From Galerina marginata (lineage: Eukaryota > Basidiomycota > Agaricomycetes > Agaricales > Galerinaceae): a stretch of 64,000 nt of DNA. Numbering within the stretch: position 1 is the stretch's first letter; every line of letters begins with the position of its first letter. Both the position numbers and the translations under genes were made by a program. The notes beneath the pieces are model-generated. The model was not told the DNA's origin, ran no database searches, and was given only the letters and a program-made list of their open reading frames with translations. Shown here in pieces: positions 22,577 to 33,571 of this stretch. Location of the stretch: assembly GCA_023014335.1 (NCBI GenBank), contig JAECYW010000025.1, positions 739,675 through 803,674 of the forward strand, written 5' to 3'.

Positions 22577-23119
22577 GAATGAGTCTTCATAATCGGAACA
22601 GTGCCGTAGCAGTCTGTGAATCTTGTCTACTGGGTCAAATTTTGGTGGTCGAACCAGGTCGCCACCGAGGTTCAATTTTTCTACCGAGTTGGAACCCAAA
22701 TAAATCCGGCGTTGATATCTAAGCTCTTTGCCATTGAGAAGTAGCCAACTCTGGTCTTTATGTACCCTGAAAATTAACACTCATGCTGCGCGTTCGCATC
22801 GTATACTTACCCCGCCATTAGATATATTACATGAGGATATATCGAATATAGGAATTGCCAACAGCACAGGCAATGACCGCGATCGACGTCGAATCCAGTT
22901 CGGGATGGCTAATACCGTGTACATTGGGATATATGCGTTTAGAGGGAATGATAACAATGTCAGTACGGAAAGTCGACGAATGGAAGCCAAGTCACATACC
23001 CCAATTCCCAAAACCACTAAACTTAATGAACTGAGATTGCAGTTGATACGCAGTATGGCAGGCGTCAAGCGCCGCGCGAAACGGCGAATAGGCGTAATAG
23101 ACATTGGAGGTGACTGCAC
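22577..23119 (-). CDS. Possible gene fragment, membrane-like plus soluble exon
   Basis: Two minus-strand frames look more protein-like than their surroundings. The first (about 23070-22810) holds three hydrophobic stretches (e.g. LSSLSLVVLGIGVCDLA, LPVLLAIPIF) separated by Arg-rich loops. It is followed by a gtaagt donor and, 40-odd bases on, a tttcag acceptor. The second (22764-22577) reads DQSWLLLNGKELRYQRRIYL and ends DYEDSF-stop. The phases across the intron do not match exactly, so the model may be wrong or the gene broken. The plus strand is also open over 22728-23180. No family recognised. Confidence 0.25.
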
Positions 23120-24044
23120 CGGTCAAGCGAGGCGGCTCGGTGTGAGGACTCTTAGTGCTGGTATTGGGGTGATGATGTGATAAGCCGATGATAATTGTTC
23201 TCGTGTAGGGAAAAGGAGAGGAAACTGGCGCACGAAAGCATATTCGGAGTTGATGGCTGGCGATCTCGGTGATAGGGCTGCTACTATTAGCAGGCTTAGG
23301 GATGGGAAATGACCCATGACGAGCTCGGTCGGGACAGGATCATGCCAAAACACTAAGATGAGAGTGTGCGCGAGAGCAGGGGCCGGCGTGAAGTTCTTGG
23401 TGGCTGCGGTGGAGGGCGAGTCTGAACACAGCACGCTTACAGGAAAGCGTGCGAGTGTAGAAGCCAACTTCAACTCCTGTACTTCGGAACAAAAATAAGG
23501 AGCTGTGTAATAGGGAGATGGAATCTGACTTACGGAGAAAGCAGTAACGCTATGTAGCGTCACTGAATTCGGGGAAAGACGTGGTAGAAAGAAAGGAGAT
23601 TCGAAAAGGTGTGGGGATAAGAAAGGAGCGTGAAAATTCATGCAGTTTGTGTTGGCGTAGTATATTATTTAAATGGAGCTAGAGGACCCGGTTAGTGATA
23701 TGGTAGGTATATATTAGCCTTTTGGAAATACATCGTAGTTGTATTGTTAGTGAACTGTGACTCTGAAGTCGGTGTGATAGAATGAAGTGCTCGGGCGCTT
23801 ATTTGGTATCGTGTGAAAATAATTTCCGTGGATGGAAGTACGTCCAATTCGGGCACTTCGTGTCAACTTCGTCTCTTAACCTTTTTTCAACGCACGTTGA
23901 CTTATCTTGCTTTGAACTTTGGCGAGTCCCAAAGTTGGTGAACATTTTATGCGTGTCATTGGAAATAATTTATCCTCTTCACCGCAACTCCTTCTCAGTC
24001 AAACTCGAACTCAGCCACCGCCTCTTGCCTCTTGACTGTTGAAT
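23120..24044. other. Intergenic, no supported gene
   Basis: A 172-codon minus frame (23641-23123) is Ser/Pro/Leu-rich with no motif; openness on that strand is probably compositional. Confidence 0.4.
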
Positions 24045-24487
24045 ATGCGTTTCCGAATCTTCTACCGACCCGGGGAGCTTACCAGCGACGACTCGAAGAA
24101 GCTGCGCCATAGGTCCGCTCGGGAGTTCATTGTCGCCATTTGGGAGAATGAGGACAGAATCGTTACTCGCTTCGGTGACCATGATTGGACGGTCGTTGTG
24201 TAGTACGTCGCTTTTCTAACTTTATGGTCATTTGCTAAAGGTATTTCAGCACCGGTTCCTACCATGGAACTCCCTCCCACATTACCGCCTTCGGATTCCG
24301 TGAGGACGGAAACTTCCTGCAACAAGTCTTTTCTCTTCATCTCAATTTCAGTGGGAGGCTCGAGACTTTTGCGGATGGGAGCCGACGAATTAGTGAGAGT
24401 GATTTGGATGTGGTCGGGGTACGCATTGTTTTCGTATCTATGCTACATCTTATCCTGACTATTCAAACAGATGTTTTGAAAACTTAG
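24045..24487 (+). CDS. Small two-exon hypothetical protein
   Basis: Exon 1 (24045-24199) and exon 2 (24250-24487), joined across a 50-nt GT-AG intron (gtagta ... tttcag), give 130 residues with frame kept. The first part reads MRFRIFYRPGEL, SAREFIVAIWENEDRIVTRF and HDWTVVV. After the junction comes TGSYHGTPSHITAFGFREDG, then a mixed helix/strand tail ending in a hydrophobic segment (IVFVSMLHLILTI). The composition is convincingly protein-like on both sides of the intron, which is the main evidence. No paralogue in the window and no recognised domain. The true 3' end might lie at another donor near 24419. Confidence 0.5.
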
Positions 24488-25560
24488 CTATAGAAAGTTG
24501 TAAATAGCATTTGCCGTCGTTTGGGGTCTTCAAGTTAAATGCCGAATCTATAATGGTCGTTTGTCACTCGTATGTTAAATGTGTGGTGTTTAAGAGACTT
24601 GATGGAATGCTTATTGTCAATTGTTCAAGGTCGCCTGTATCGTTCGTACCGAGGTTTGGAACGCCCTCTTTCCTTCGCCATCGGAGCCCCTGGAATATCA
24701 AGCGCTCCAGGTCGTCGGAGTGTGATAGATGGTAGTAGGCGTGATCGTATTTTGGAGGGGTCGAGGACTAAGCCGGCCTGGGCTTATGAATAATCTGTAC
24801 AGATTTCCAGTAACTATATTTCTTTCCGTATTGTTTTTCATATATATTGTCGCTGAAGAGGATCCTTAGGTCAAAGGACCTGTGCCGTATCAAAGACTTG
24901 TATGTGGTGCAGAGCGTGGAGAGACGCGTCATTTTCTGTCAGTTTAATTCATGTTGCGTACATATACCGCCTAAATGATAATGTACTATTAGCTTCTTGT
25001 CCTCCCAATTGAAACTAAAATTCTAGAGATTTCTTGGCATTTCCTGCGGTTGCGGTGGTGTCGATTACCTACGAAATTGAGTGTTTAGGTCAAGTTGTGT
25101 TCCGCTGACCTTTTGTTTTATGCACGATTCGTACATGCCTTAAAATGCGTTGTTTGCCCCATAGAGCGGTTTGCATGGTTGTTCATACTCGGTGCGCAAG
25201 AACGTGCGAGGTAAATTTGTGCTGCGCTAGTGGATGTGACCGGCTTTTCTTTATCTTTAAAAGATAGGTCAGCTTTGGAGCGCAATTTCCTCGTGGGATG
25301 GAATGTGGAAATTTCCATCGACACATGTTTCGTTGAGAAAGTAAGATGATTACTTTGTAAGTTCTAATATGGAAATAGCATTGTACACACCGATTTTCTA
25401 CTTCAGTCCCATGTAGACGAAAAGAGGAGGAAGCATGGAGTGACAGAATGAACGTGCGACTGCGTTGCCATAATGGGCTCCCAGGTACTTAACCGTGAGA
25501 ACTAAAACTGAACTGCGGTACAAGAACGATCCCCTATCGGGTCTCGTAATTTACAAGTAG
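24488..25560. other. Intergenic, nothing recognised
   Basis: No supported gene. A short palindrome (CCTGGAATATCAAGCGCTCCAGG-like, near 24690) is seen. Small frames lack support. Confidence 0.4.
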
Positions 25561-25639
25561 TACTTGCGTCGTCGGATCCTGCGATCGCCTTTTCAACTGC
25601 AAGAAATGACCAAAGGTGTCGCAAAATACTACTATTCAA

Positions 25640-25870
25640 AGCCCCCGTGTTCGAGCGCAGAATTCAATCCGCAGTCGATTCGGCACTTCAAGGCTTACTT
25701 CTTCGCCGAATTTGGAAGGTGACGTCTTCCTTGATCCCTTTGAGCTAGTGGAGCTGATCAAATCGATCCTCGCCGGCGTGCTTTGAGCGGATTGTATATT
25801 CAGATTTGGCGGCTTTTTCAGAAGATCATAGACATAGAGTCGGTGCCCCTAGATCTGAGTAGGTAAGCGG
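25640..25870 (+). repeat. Degenerate dispersed repeat, copy 1
   Basis: Resembles 52625-52850 in the same orientation. Shared landmarks in order: CTTACTTCTTCGCCGAAT-like, GATCCCTTTGAG, GAGCTGATCAAATCGATCCT, GGCGGCTTTTTCAGAAG and AGACATAGAGTCGGTGC. Too diverged to read as coding. Confidence 0.6.
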
Positions 25871-26099
25871 AGCTGTATTCACGCCACGATAAATTTCACC
25901 CCATCCAAAGGTGCGTGCATAGAACTTGTAGCCGTACGCGTGGGTGGTGAATTACGCATCCACATAAGATCCAGATGTCGTCGATTCCGGGTATTGATCC
26001 TGCCTTGTTGAACAACGCTGAATGCTTAGAGCCGAAGATGATATTTCGATTGATCATGGCACTCTAGATCTTAATTAATCTCTGACACTGTAAGCTTCG

Positions 26100-26545
26100 T
26101 TCTACCACACGCGAAACGACCCATAATGTCGCGGCCGCTCTGTCGGTGGTATGTCCTCTGGTCAGAACGTTCTCCTGTTGAAAAACATGTCCCGCCAAAG
26201 ATCTGGGTCCTCCACTACCCAACTACTGGGCCTCGTATTCACGATCAACGAAAATTCGGCGACATTAATGTTGGAGCCAGAGAGTCCCCGTACCCATTTC
26301 CTCTCGGTTTCCGGTAGGGCGACTCTCCCCACCTGTTGATAAGGCATAATATCAGAGTCAACTTGAACCTCCGCTTGTTCTGCACATCGGGAAGTACCTT
26401 TAGCTACCTCAAAAACATTACGAATGCAAGAGACCGTGGCGTCTGGGTTTTCTCCGAGAAGATTTGCCCATGTTTGTGATCTATCAGATGAGCACCTGCA
26501 GCTGCTGTCTTGCAATTATTCTATCCCTCGAAAATTTCTCTGCCT
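26100..26545 (+). pseudogene. Family C relic (copy 0)
   Basis: PPKIWVLHYPTTGPR (from 26197) matches PEILGIHYPPTGPR at the start of the intact family C exon at 27.4 kb. After a decayed middle, a cctttag acceptor leads to YLKNITNARDRGVW (about 26404-26445). This matches YIKHITQARDPCLY in the second exon of that gene. Two in-frame stops then interrupt the conserved Cys-rich end. It is therefore a dead copy. The minus-strand frame across it (26515-26162) is a shadow. Confidence 0.6.
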
Positions 26546-26554
26546 TGTCCCCTT

Positions 26555-26810
26555 TCGACCATTATTCAACTCCGATCGTCTTCCACTTCCAATTCTTTTC
26601 GAATTCGCCATATGGCCAGAGTACGCGCTTTCACAAATCTAGGATTCGATCTCTGACTTCCACAGTCGATTCCTAAATCTAATTATAACTTCCGTCGCAT
26701 GCGCATGCGCACTTACTGTAAATTGGAAAGTGAAAGCTTTCGACCCCTTTGAATTTTGATCTCTTGAGCCAGTGATGATCAATTCTCGCACGCTTGCTTT
26801 GACTGACACA
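26555..26810 (+). repeat. Degenerate dispersed repeat flanking family C relic, copy 1
   Basis: Matches 53040-53235: CGCTTTCACAAATCTA, ATTCGATCTCTGACTTCCAC, GATCTCTTGAG-like and TTCTCGCACG occur in the same order. With 25640-25870 it suggests that a larger unit including the family C relic was duplicated. Confidence 0.55.
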
Positions 26811-27396
26811 CAGCTTTTAAAGAAGCCCGCGATCGGTGAAAAATGCAGGCTCCTCGGAGCGCAGTCCCAAGACAGTGAGAAAGACGTATATGTAGACCTT
26901 GGCCCAAGACCGTGTAATTGAGTACAAAATTAACAGAATATAACTGAATAGAGAAATAAGGAAAGGAAATGTCCGGAGTACCCATGGCCAGGCCTCCAGC
27001 TATAGGTCTAGACTGTCTCAGTATGATTATGACTGGTTCTGAATTTAAATTTGTAATTCAATTACCTAAGTACACACACATATATATATGCTCTGTGGGT
27101 TGTTCATACGTGCCCAGAAGTCTGCTCTATCCTGGTTGGCATAACCCAAGCTTAACTCTAGAAAGATATGCCACCAGTAAGTTTCTGAATCTTTTTTGAC
27201 TCCTGACGACGCAGCCGTTCACCAAACCGGATGTTCCTCCAATTAGGTCCGCTCAACCAGATGCACAATAAGCACGGCAAAGGGATTAGTGCGCGAAGGC
27301 GAGAACGGAGTCGAAAAAGATTTGGTACGTTGTACATTTTAACTCTTGAGCACTGGCATCGTTCCCGTCTTGAAGATGTATTAATGAATATTCTAG

Positions 27397-27961
27397 CCAG
27401 AGATCTTGGGGATACACTACCCGCCAACAGGACCTCGCGTCTTACAGTTATTCAAAGTCATCAAAAGCGAAAATCTCCCCATCCCATTTATATATGTCCT
27501 TCCAGTCTTTGATCTCAACGACTTCCCTCGTCGATGGATTCCTTACGACATCACTGTAAACTTAGGCCGTTATTGTTTCGATATCAAAGGATATATAGAC
27601 AGGACAAAATCCCCAAACACTCTCGTAGCCGACATTGTTCCCGATATCCCTTTTCGTGGGGAACTGGTTATCTTCGAGCGCGGCCGTAAAGGTAGCTTCA
27701 AGGCAAATATGGGGCCTGCCAGGAGCCAAATTCATAGGTTTGCCATTGAAGCGTAAGTTTTTCGCCGGTCTCTTGTTTCCCAGAACATAACATCCGTTCG
27801 TTACTGCCTTTAGCTACATTAAACACATAACGCAAGCTAGGGATCCATGTCTCTACCCTGCCAGGGTCATCTCGGATTCCATTTGTCGCTGCGGAGAACA
27901 CCTCGTCGGATGTGGAGATCTAGATGCAGCTCACGCTGCTTTCACAGTTACACAAGCCTAA
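27397..27961 (+). CDS. Family C hypothetical protein, copy 1
   Basis: Exon A (27397-27752) and exon B (27814-27961) join in phase across a GT-AG intron. Conserved features: HYPPTGPR near the start, then a central segment ending IPFRGELVIFERGRKGSF, then YIKHITQARDP after the intron. The C-terminus is a Cys/His-containing tail (CRCGEHLVGCGDLDAAH). The tail's Cys spacing hints at a metal site, but the other full copy (33.1 kb) lacks it. Four more copies or relics lie at 26.1, 31.9, 33.1 and 52.9 kb. The first exon and start codon are unresolved; a Met-initiated frame at 27231-27330 is out of phase with exon A. I do not recognise the family. Confidence 0.5.
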
Positions 27962-28991
27962 ACAAATCACTTTACTCGTTAACAGTTTGACAGCTATTGG
28001 GGCAGCCATAGTCCAAGAAGTTGATCTAATTAAGTTAAACACGAGCCATGCCAGAGGAGACAAATATATAAGAATATAGAAGGCTGGATCGAAACAACGT
28101 CTGATCAGCGTCAGATTTGCACGCAATTATAATAGCTAAAGTGACGCAAGTGGTTTATACTCGTGATTGGAACGCAAGCGTACTCATCAATCAGGCGTAT
28201 AGATCAACGGCGCCAGATCTGGATATTCGGATCTGGATATTAATGCAACCAGCATCCGGCTACCTCCTGCTTCGAATTATACGATGGACGCTTCTTCAAC
28301 GCAGCAAGAGATTATTCACGGTCGTTGTGCTTAGGGAAGCAAAAGAATTCGACTTGCAAATGGTTGGATGCTTTGAATTACTTGAGCAGAACCCCTGCAT
28401 TTGCGCACGCATCTCCGTGTCGATATCGGTTTCCCATGCTATAATCTACAGTGTGCTTTGGGTAATTAGCATATAACAATTTTAAAGACCTCGGCCTGCT
28501 CTAGATCTCTATATGTGCCGGTAACTGAACGACACTGGTGTAATGGCGCGTTGCGGCATATGCGGTCGCCTTGCATTGTCCGTACACCGTCGTCAACAAC
28601 ACCCCCCTTCGTCGCACAGTCTGGGAATGCCTCATGTCAGGAATTGTTTTCTGGGAGTCATTGACACATGCCGCATGCGCACCTGTCCTTTTTCTCCCCC
28701 GAAACGTGAAGCTGGCAATGTGATGCCTATAAGCCAAATTTGGACCGGCCTCGACTCTACCTTGCCCCAAGCCCGCTTCAATAACGCGGCTTACACCGCC
28801 AGTCAACAGACTCAGCTTCGAAGGAGGTATACGTACTGGTAACTGGTATGAAAATCGGGGACAGGCAAGCGAAATCAGGTTTCACTTCCCTTGGAAGGAG
28901 ATTGTATTGTACGGGAAAACGGTACTAAGATCTTCAAATACAGCAGTGCATGTACATGTAGTGAAAGAATATAAGCTTAAGACAGCCACAT
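27962..28991. other. Intergenic, no supported gene
   Basis: Opposed ~100-codon frames at 28501-28842 overlap on both strands and carry no motif. AGATCT/GATC-rich short palindromes occur near 28215-28240 and 28500. Confidence 0.4.
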
Positions 28992-30418
28992 TTACGAGGA
29001 TGGTCTAAACAATTTGGATATCGCAACCGGGTAAGTACGTTTTTTATAGGTGGCCTGGGTGACGAAGTTTGGGCACCAACTGTTGTCGCCGTATGTCGAT
29101 AAGATCAAGCCCCTGTAAGATGGGTGTCGTACGGGGTTTTGGAGTGGACGAGCATAAAATGATGTACGCTCAATCCAACCGTCCTGTTCGAGCATCCAGA
29201 CGGTCATAGCGTCTCGGGCGAGGTTGCGATGAAAATGTAGGTGACCAATTCTCGAGCCAGGGATGTCCAGGTACGACGAAATAAGGGCTGTGGACGCACG
29301 AGACACTGTCCACGTCATTTTTTCACCGTTAGCGACAGCGGCCTTCATTGTCCTCTCATGAGTTTCGTAGTAGATGACGAGGATTGGACCCTCTAATTGG
29401 AACTTTTAGGGACAAGTGCTTAAGAAAGTTGCCCGACATACCATAAGTGTCAGAATTGCTTCTCGATAGTCGCTGGGTCTGGCGCAAGACCTGTAACCGC
29501 CTAAGGCTCAGAGTAAGATGGATTCAAAGCCGTTAATAGATATGCCTTACCCCGCACCCAAAATAGGTTCTGAATACTCGGGTGGGTGGCTGGAAAATAG
29601 GGTTGTCAGGCGATTAGTTATAAGTGTGGCCCATCTCAAGATTCTTACCTGAGGGTTGACGATATATTGGCCGACCTGGCACTGCGCAGCGTTTGTGTTG
29701 AAGACGTAACATGTTGCGATACTGGTGCGGGTAACGGAGGCGTGAGTGTTGTGACAACGGGGCGAACGGAAGGTTCTGCTCGCTGTTCCGACCTACGTCT
29801 GGTGGCGCGGCCTATGGTGTTCCGCGGCTCACCAGTGGTAGGTTGTAAATCCCCTCCCTGCGTTGCGGAGGTCATTGTTTGCTGAGAACCTCGGCTACCC
29901 CGGTGAAGTCCTGATCTAGACTGGCTCTGATCAAAACTGACGTGCAACGCTTCTGGCGGAGCGGTTTGGGCCGCTGATCTCAATGACCGCCTTCTCGAAG
30001 TCGGAGGAGTATCGGACCCGGATGGACTATACAATTTCAAAGATGATCTTTAGTCCCTTCGCAAAAGTATCAAACATTACCAACCTCGTTTCAGACACTG
30101 CAGTTGGTCGATCTTCGCGCTGATGCTGTCCCGTCGCTCTAGAGCCAATGTTTTAACACAGTATGTCCATTTAAATGACGGCAGAACTCACCTTGAAGGT
30201 GTCTGCAAGATCGATCCTTCTCTTGACGAACCCTCGCGAGTGAGAGGCTCGTTGTTCTAAAGAAATAAGCCGTTGAGCGCCCGCAACTGGTGGAACGCTG
30301 CTTAACACCTAACGTCAAAATCACTTGGCCCTTGAGACCCTTGAGAATTGGTAGGATCGTTGGCGCTCCTGTCGCTCCTGTCCCCAGATCGGGTGTTACT
30401 TTGCCTTCGCGAGGGCAT
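28992..30418 (-). CDS. Family B protein, copy 1 (GHxHFH domain)
   Basis: Exons read on the minus strand: 30256-30192, 30138-30085, 30047-29649, 29589-29551, 29478-29442 and 29402-28992. All junctions agree in phase (mostly phase 2), for about 335 codons. A further 5' exon beginning near the ATG at 30418 is likely but its junction is unresolved. The N-terminal two thirds are Ser/Thr/Arg/Pro-rich and probably disordered. The C-terminal ~110 residues are the shared domain: EKMTWTVS, then GHLHFHRN, NPVRHPSYRGLIL and YGDNSWCPNFVT. The same domain closes the genes at 44.7-47.4 and 58.9-61.2 kb. The conserved His residues could bind metal; this is inference. No known family recognised. Confidence 0.65.
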
Positions 30419-31930
30419 AGATGTAGAATCACAATGGGTGATGGTGAGGAACCAAAAAGAAATCCAATAATAATAGATTTGAAACCGCCTTTATATCGTC
30501 GTTGTATCGGAGTGTATATTGACAACCATCATTCATGCGAATCTATGTGATTAGGTAGCTATAGGCCGTTTAAAGAAGTAGTCCATATATCGGAGATCTA
30601 TTAAACTTAAATCTCGATCTAATTTTACTTCCCAACAAGCTCCATACCCACTGAGATCTAGAAGTGTGAGAACATTGCTCATAAAAATCTGGATGGGTAA
30701 CTCTAGCCACACCGTCAGTCATTAATATTGGTGATAGACCGCGGGACATGTACTTGCAGTGCATCCGGAGGCGTAAATTTTCGGGGGGTGGCCATGGGGG
30801 GGAAGCGCGGAATCTCTCCTTGGTCTTCGAAGCTCGACTGCGGTATACCGGACATCAAGGGCTTGCGAGTGGAGGGTACACACCACGAAACTCACCCTTT
30901 CTTATTGCTCTTTAAATTCAGCTAACTACGTATATACGACTGCAACCAGTTCCATCGAAGATTCAAATTGAAACGAACCTTGCTCAACTCATAAACAGGG
31001 CTACTCAGAGACGACAGATCTAGGCATCTGCCATGCAGAACTAAATTTCAGCAGTGTTCGTATGCACAGCCTATCATGATCCATCCAGCACGATCATTAT
31101 TGGTGCAGAGAGCTACACAATTCTTTCCCTTTGGCCTATTACATAGTCATCACCTACCAATCAGCGAGGTTACAAAATTAGAACGAGTGAGTCGGTTTCT
31201 CGGTAGTATGCATTACAGCTAGCTCGATGGTTTGGCGCAATGATGCTATGGCTGGCATGCCTGAATAAAACCGAGGATTTCAAAGGGGGCCAAAACATCC
31301 ACAAATTTGTAATCAACCAACGGAAACTCACAAATAATCATGCCATGCCGGGCATGCGCATGCGTTCACCTCCCTTAAACGTGGAAGCTATGCGTGTGGG
31401 GAAACTACATCGTCCTCCTTCTTCGCTTGGACCTTGAGATCTGGGGTAGAAAATGCAATCTTGATCACAGGCCTTACCCTAGCTTGGCCGCGAGTAATTA
31501 TAAAAGGCGGCCATGGAGAACATTAATGCGTGGGTATAAGAGTATTAGTGTAATTTCATGTAAATATATGGACGGTATATACATCTACATAACGTCCAGA
31601 ACCGTTCTAGATCTAGGTGTGTTATTTATTATTTATCAGTGAGTCCCATTGGTCTATTGAAAAGCGATATAAACCGGCATCCCTCTTGAATTCATCAAGG
31701 TATCGATACGCCAACCCCAACTCGCTGGACATTAAATGGTAAGTAGAAGGCGCTCACATCACAACACCTTTGCCCGTAGAATAAGGTTGACCCATCCACG
31801 TATAGCTCGTTCGTAGTATCCGGCGATCTACCAGGTCGACGAACACATCAGTGGCGCGACCTTCGACGATAAGTGTAAGCAGCATTTCCTTAGTATTGGG
31901 CCCCTAAAACTCACCTGCATCCTTTAGATA
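30419..31930. other. Intergenic, nothing recognised
   Basis: 1.5 kb without a supported gene; scattered AGATCT palindromes. A 65-codon frame (30728-30925) is unsupported. Confidence 0.4.
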
Positions 31931-32410
31931 ATCCGGAGTCGCGGATACCACTACCCCCAATTGGGATCTTCGCGCAAGCTAAGGCAATATAAGCTTGTAC
32001 TCAATCGGAACGAGCCTAATGCTTTCCCACTTATCGACCTATCTACAACTTTTGCCAACCTCAATGGCGTAGTGATACTCAAAACAAAAGTGCTCATACA
32101 GAAATTCCAGTATCTCTTCATCTCCTATTTCGACTCTGCTGTCGACATCAATGTCAGTTTGTTAGAGATCTGTCCACAAGCGCCATGGCGGGGAGAGTTA
32201 GTCTTGTTCTCTATCGGGAGGAGGAACACGTTCCTGACACGGACCGTCGGTTCGCTGGAGATTCAAAACCGGGCAATCAGCCAGTAAGAGCCATATTCCT
32301 TAGACTTTTTCTGAGGGTTTTCCGCTTACATATATACAGATACCTCATTCGCGTAAAGGAGTCAATGGCATGCGGCCAGGATGGCCCGACGCTGGTTATG
32401 GTAGAATAGT
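31931..32410 (+). pseudogene. Family C copy (frameshifted)
   Basis: From about 31951 the frame matches family C exon A: YHYPQLGSS, then LIDLSTTF and APWRGELVLFSIGRRNTF. An intron with a tacag acceptor at 32339 leads to YLIRVKES. Compared with the 27.4 kb copy it carries one extra C near 31953, which breaks the 5' frame. The conserved tail ends early at a TAG near 32407. It is probably non-functional, or the 5' exon differs. Confidence 0.5.
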
Positions 32411-33090
32411 AACAGGTACATCCCGACGTACGGATGAATCGTTGGACGTGTACGAGCATTGTAAAACTCTCACAAAAATTTTGGGCCTTGCCTTAAGTTT
32501 TAACCATATTCGTCACGACAATCAAGCTTGTCTAGGTCACCCACCTCTAAAAACGGCAACAATTTGAGTTCTCCGTTCACAATATTATGCATACTCTAAA
32601 TCTATTGAGGTGAGAAACCTTTGCCGGTCGTCAGATCTAGAAGGCGAGTCACGGCGCTCTAGCTTTTCAAGACATTTAGCTCCCATAATCGAGGTGTACA
32701 GTGGACGGCCAAACGAGGGAGCAACGCTCAAACGACGTGTCTAGGTAGATGCCTACCTTAAATATTGGCATATATATATCTCAGCAATTAATCTTATTCG
32801 ATCGCAAAGTCCTCCTGCTAAATTTCTTGGTATACAAATTAATTCTGTCCATGCGGTGTAAAAAGAAAAGCACGGACTGTGTTGGCTTCACAGTGACTAC
32901 CTGCGTTACAAGCAGAGTCAGCGCCAGCTCACCCAGTGGCTGTGCACTTTTTTGTCAAATTTAAACGCGCCAAATCATAGCCTGAGCCATTTACAGCCAC
33001 TTTCATGTCATCTCGTTTGGCTACATATAGCTCGAAAAACGAGTTCATAGGTTTTTCTCAGTACTAAGTTGGTACAACGGTTATTGGCCG
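32411..33090. other. Intergenic, nothing recognised
   Basis: Short frames only. No repeat or RNA gene recognised. Confidence 0.4.
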
Positions 33091-33571
33091 CTACAATAGC
33101 CTTGCCAGGGGTTCAACTTTGACAAGCTTAGGCATGGGTGTGTCGTGAAGCCGAGAGCCAAGAACGGTTTTAATAAAACTGCAATATACATTTGAGTTAA
33201 TCAGATAAAATTCTAGATTCATGATAGACAGCTCACGCATTGATAGCCTTGTCCTGTGTGCGTCTTGAAGTTGGGGTTGACAAGTACTTGACTCTCTTCC
33301 CCCTCTCAAACAATGTCAACTCCCCCCGCCATTCCGAGTCAAAATACACCCTGCTGACTGATATGTTGGGCGGTAGATTCAAGTCAATGAATCCACAGAT
33401 GTGGAAGATGCTCTTGCCGACCTCCACACGGGCGCTATATATTGAGGGCGGTTCGTCTTCATAAAATGCCGACAAATAGGGTAAAGGTTTCTTGACAGTC
33501 CCGGTACAAGCAAACCTTTGGATTCTCCGGTTGCCCGACGAAGGGAAATGACACCCATAGACAAATACGGA
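33091..33571 (-). CDS. Family C hypothetical protein, copy with intact 3' exons
   Basis: Exon A (33571-33237) and exon B (33178-33091) join in phase across a GT-AG intron and end at TAG. Exon A reads GCHFPSSGNRR, then EDEPPSIYSARVEVGKSIFH and EWRGELTLFERGKR, colinear with the 27.4 kb copy. Exon B (FIKTVLGSRLHDTPMPK) replaces the Cys-rich tail of that copy. The start is not resolved: exon A opens after a tag acceptor at 33572-33574 and the first exon was not found. The conserved WRGELxLFERG core in both copies argues that this is or was a translated protein. Confidence 0.45.

Noticed and set aside
23123..23641. 172-codon minus-strand ORF as a gene
   Set aside because: Ser/Pro/Leu-biased, no splice-joined partner, no paralogue, no motif.
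28501..28842. Opposed ~100-codon ORFs on both strands
   Set aside because: No motif, no paralogue; mutual overlap suggests chance.
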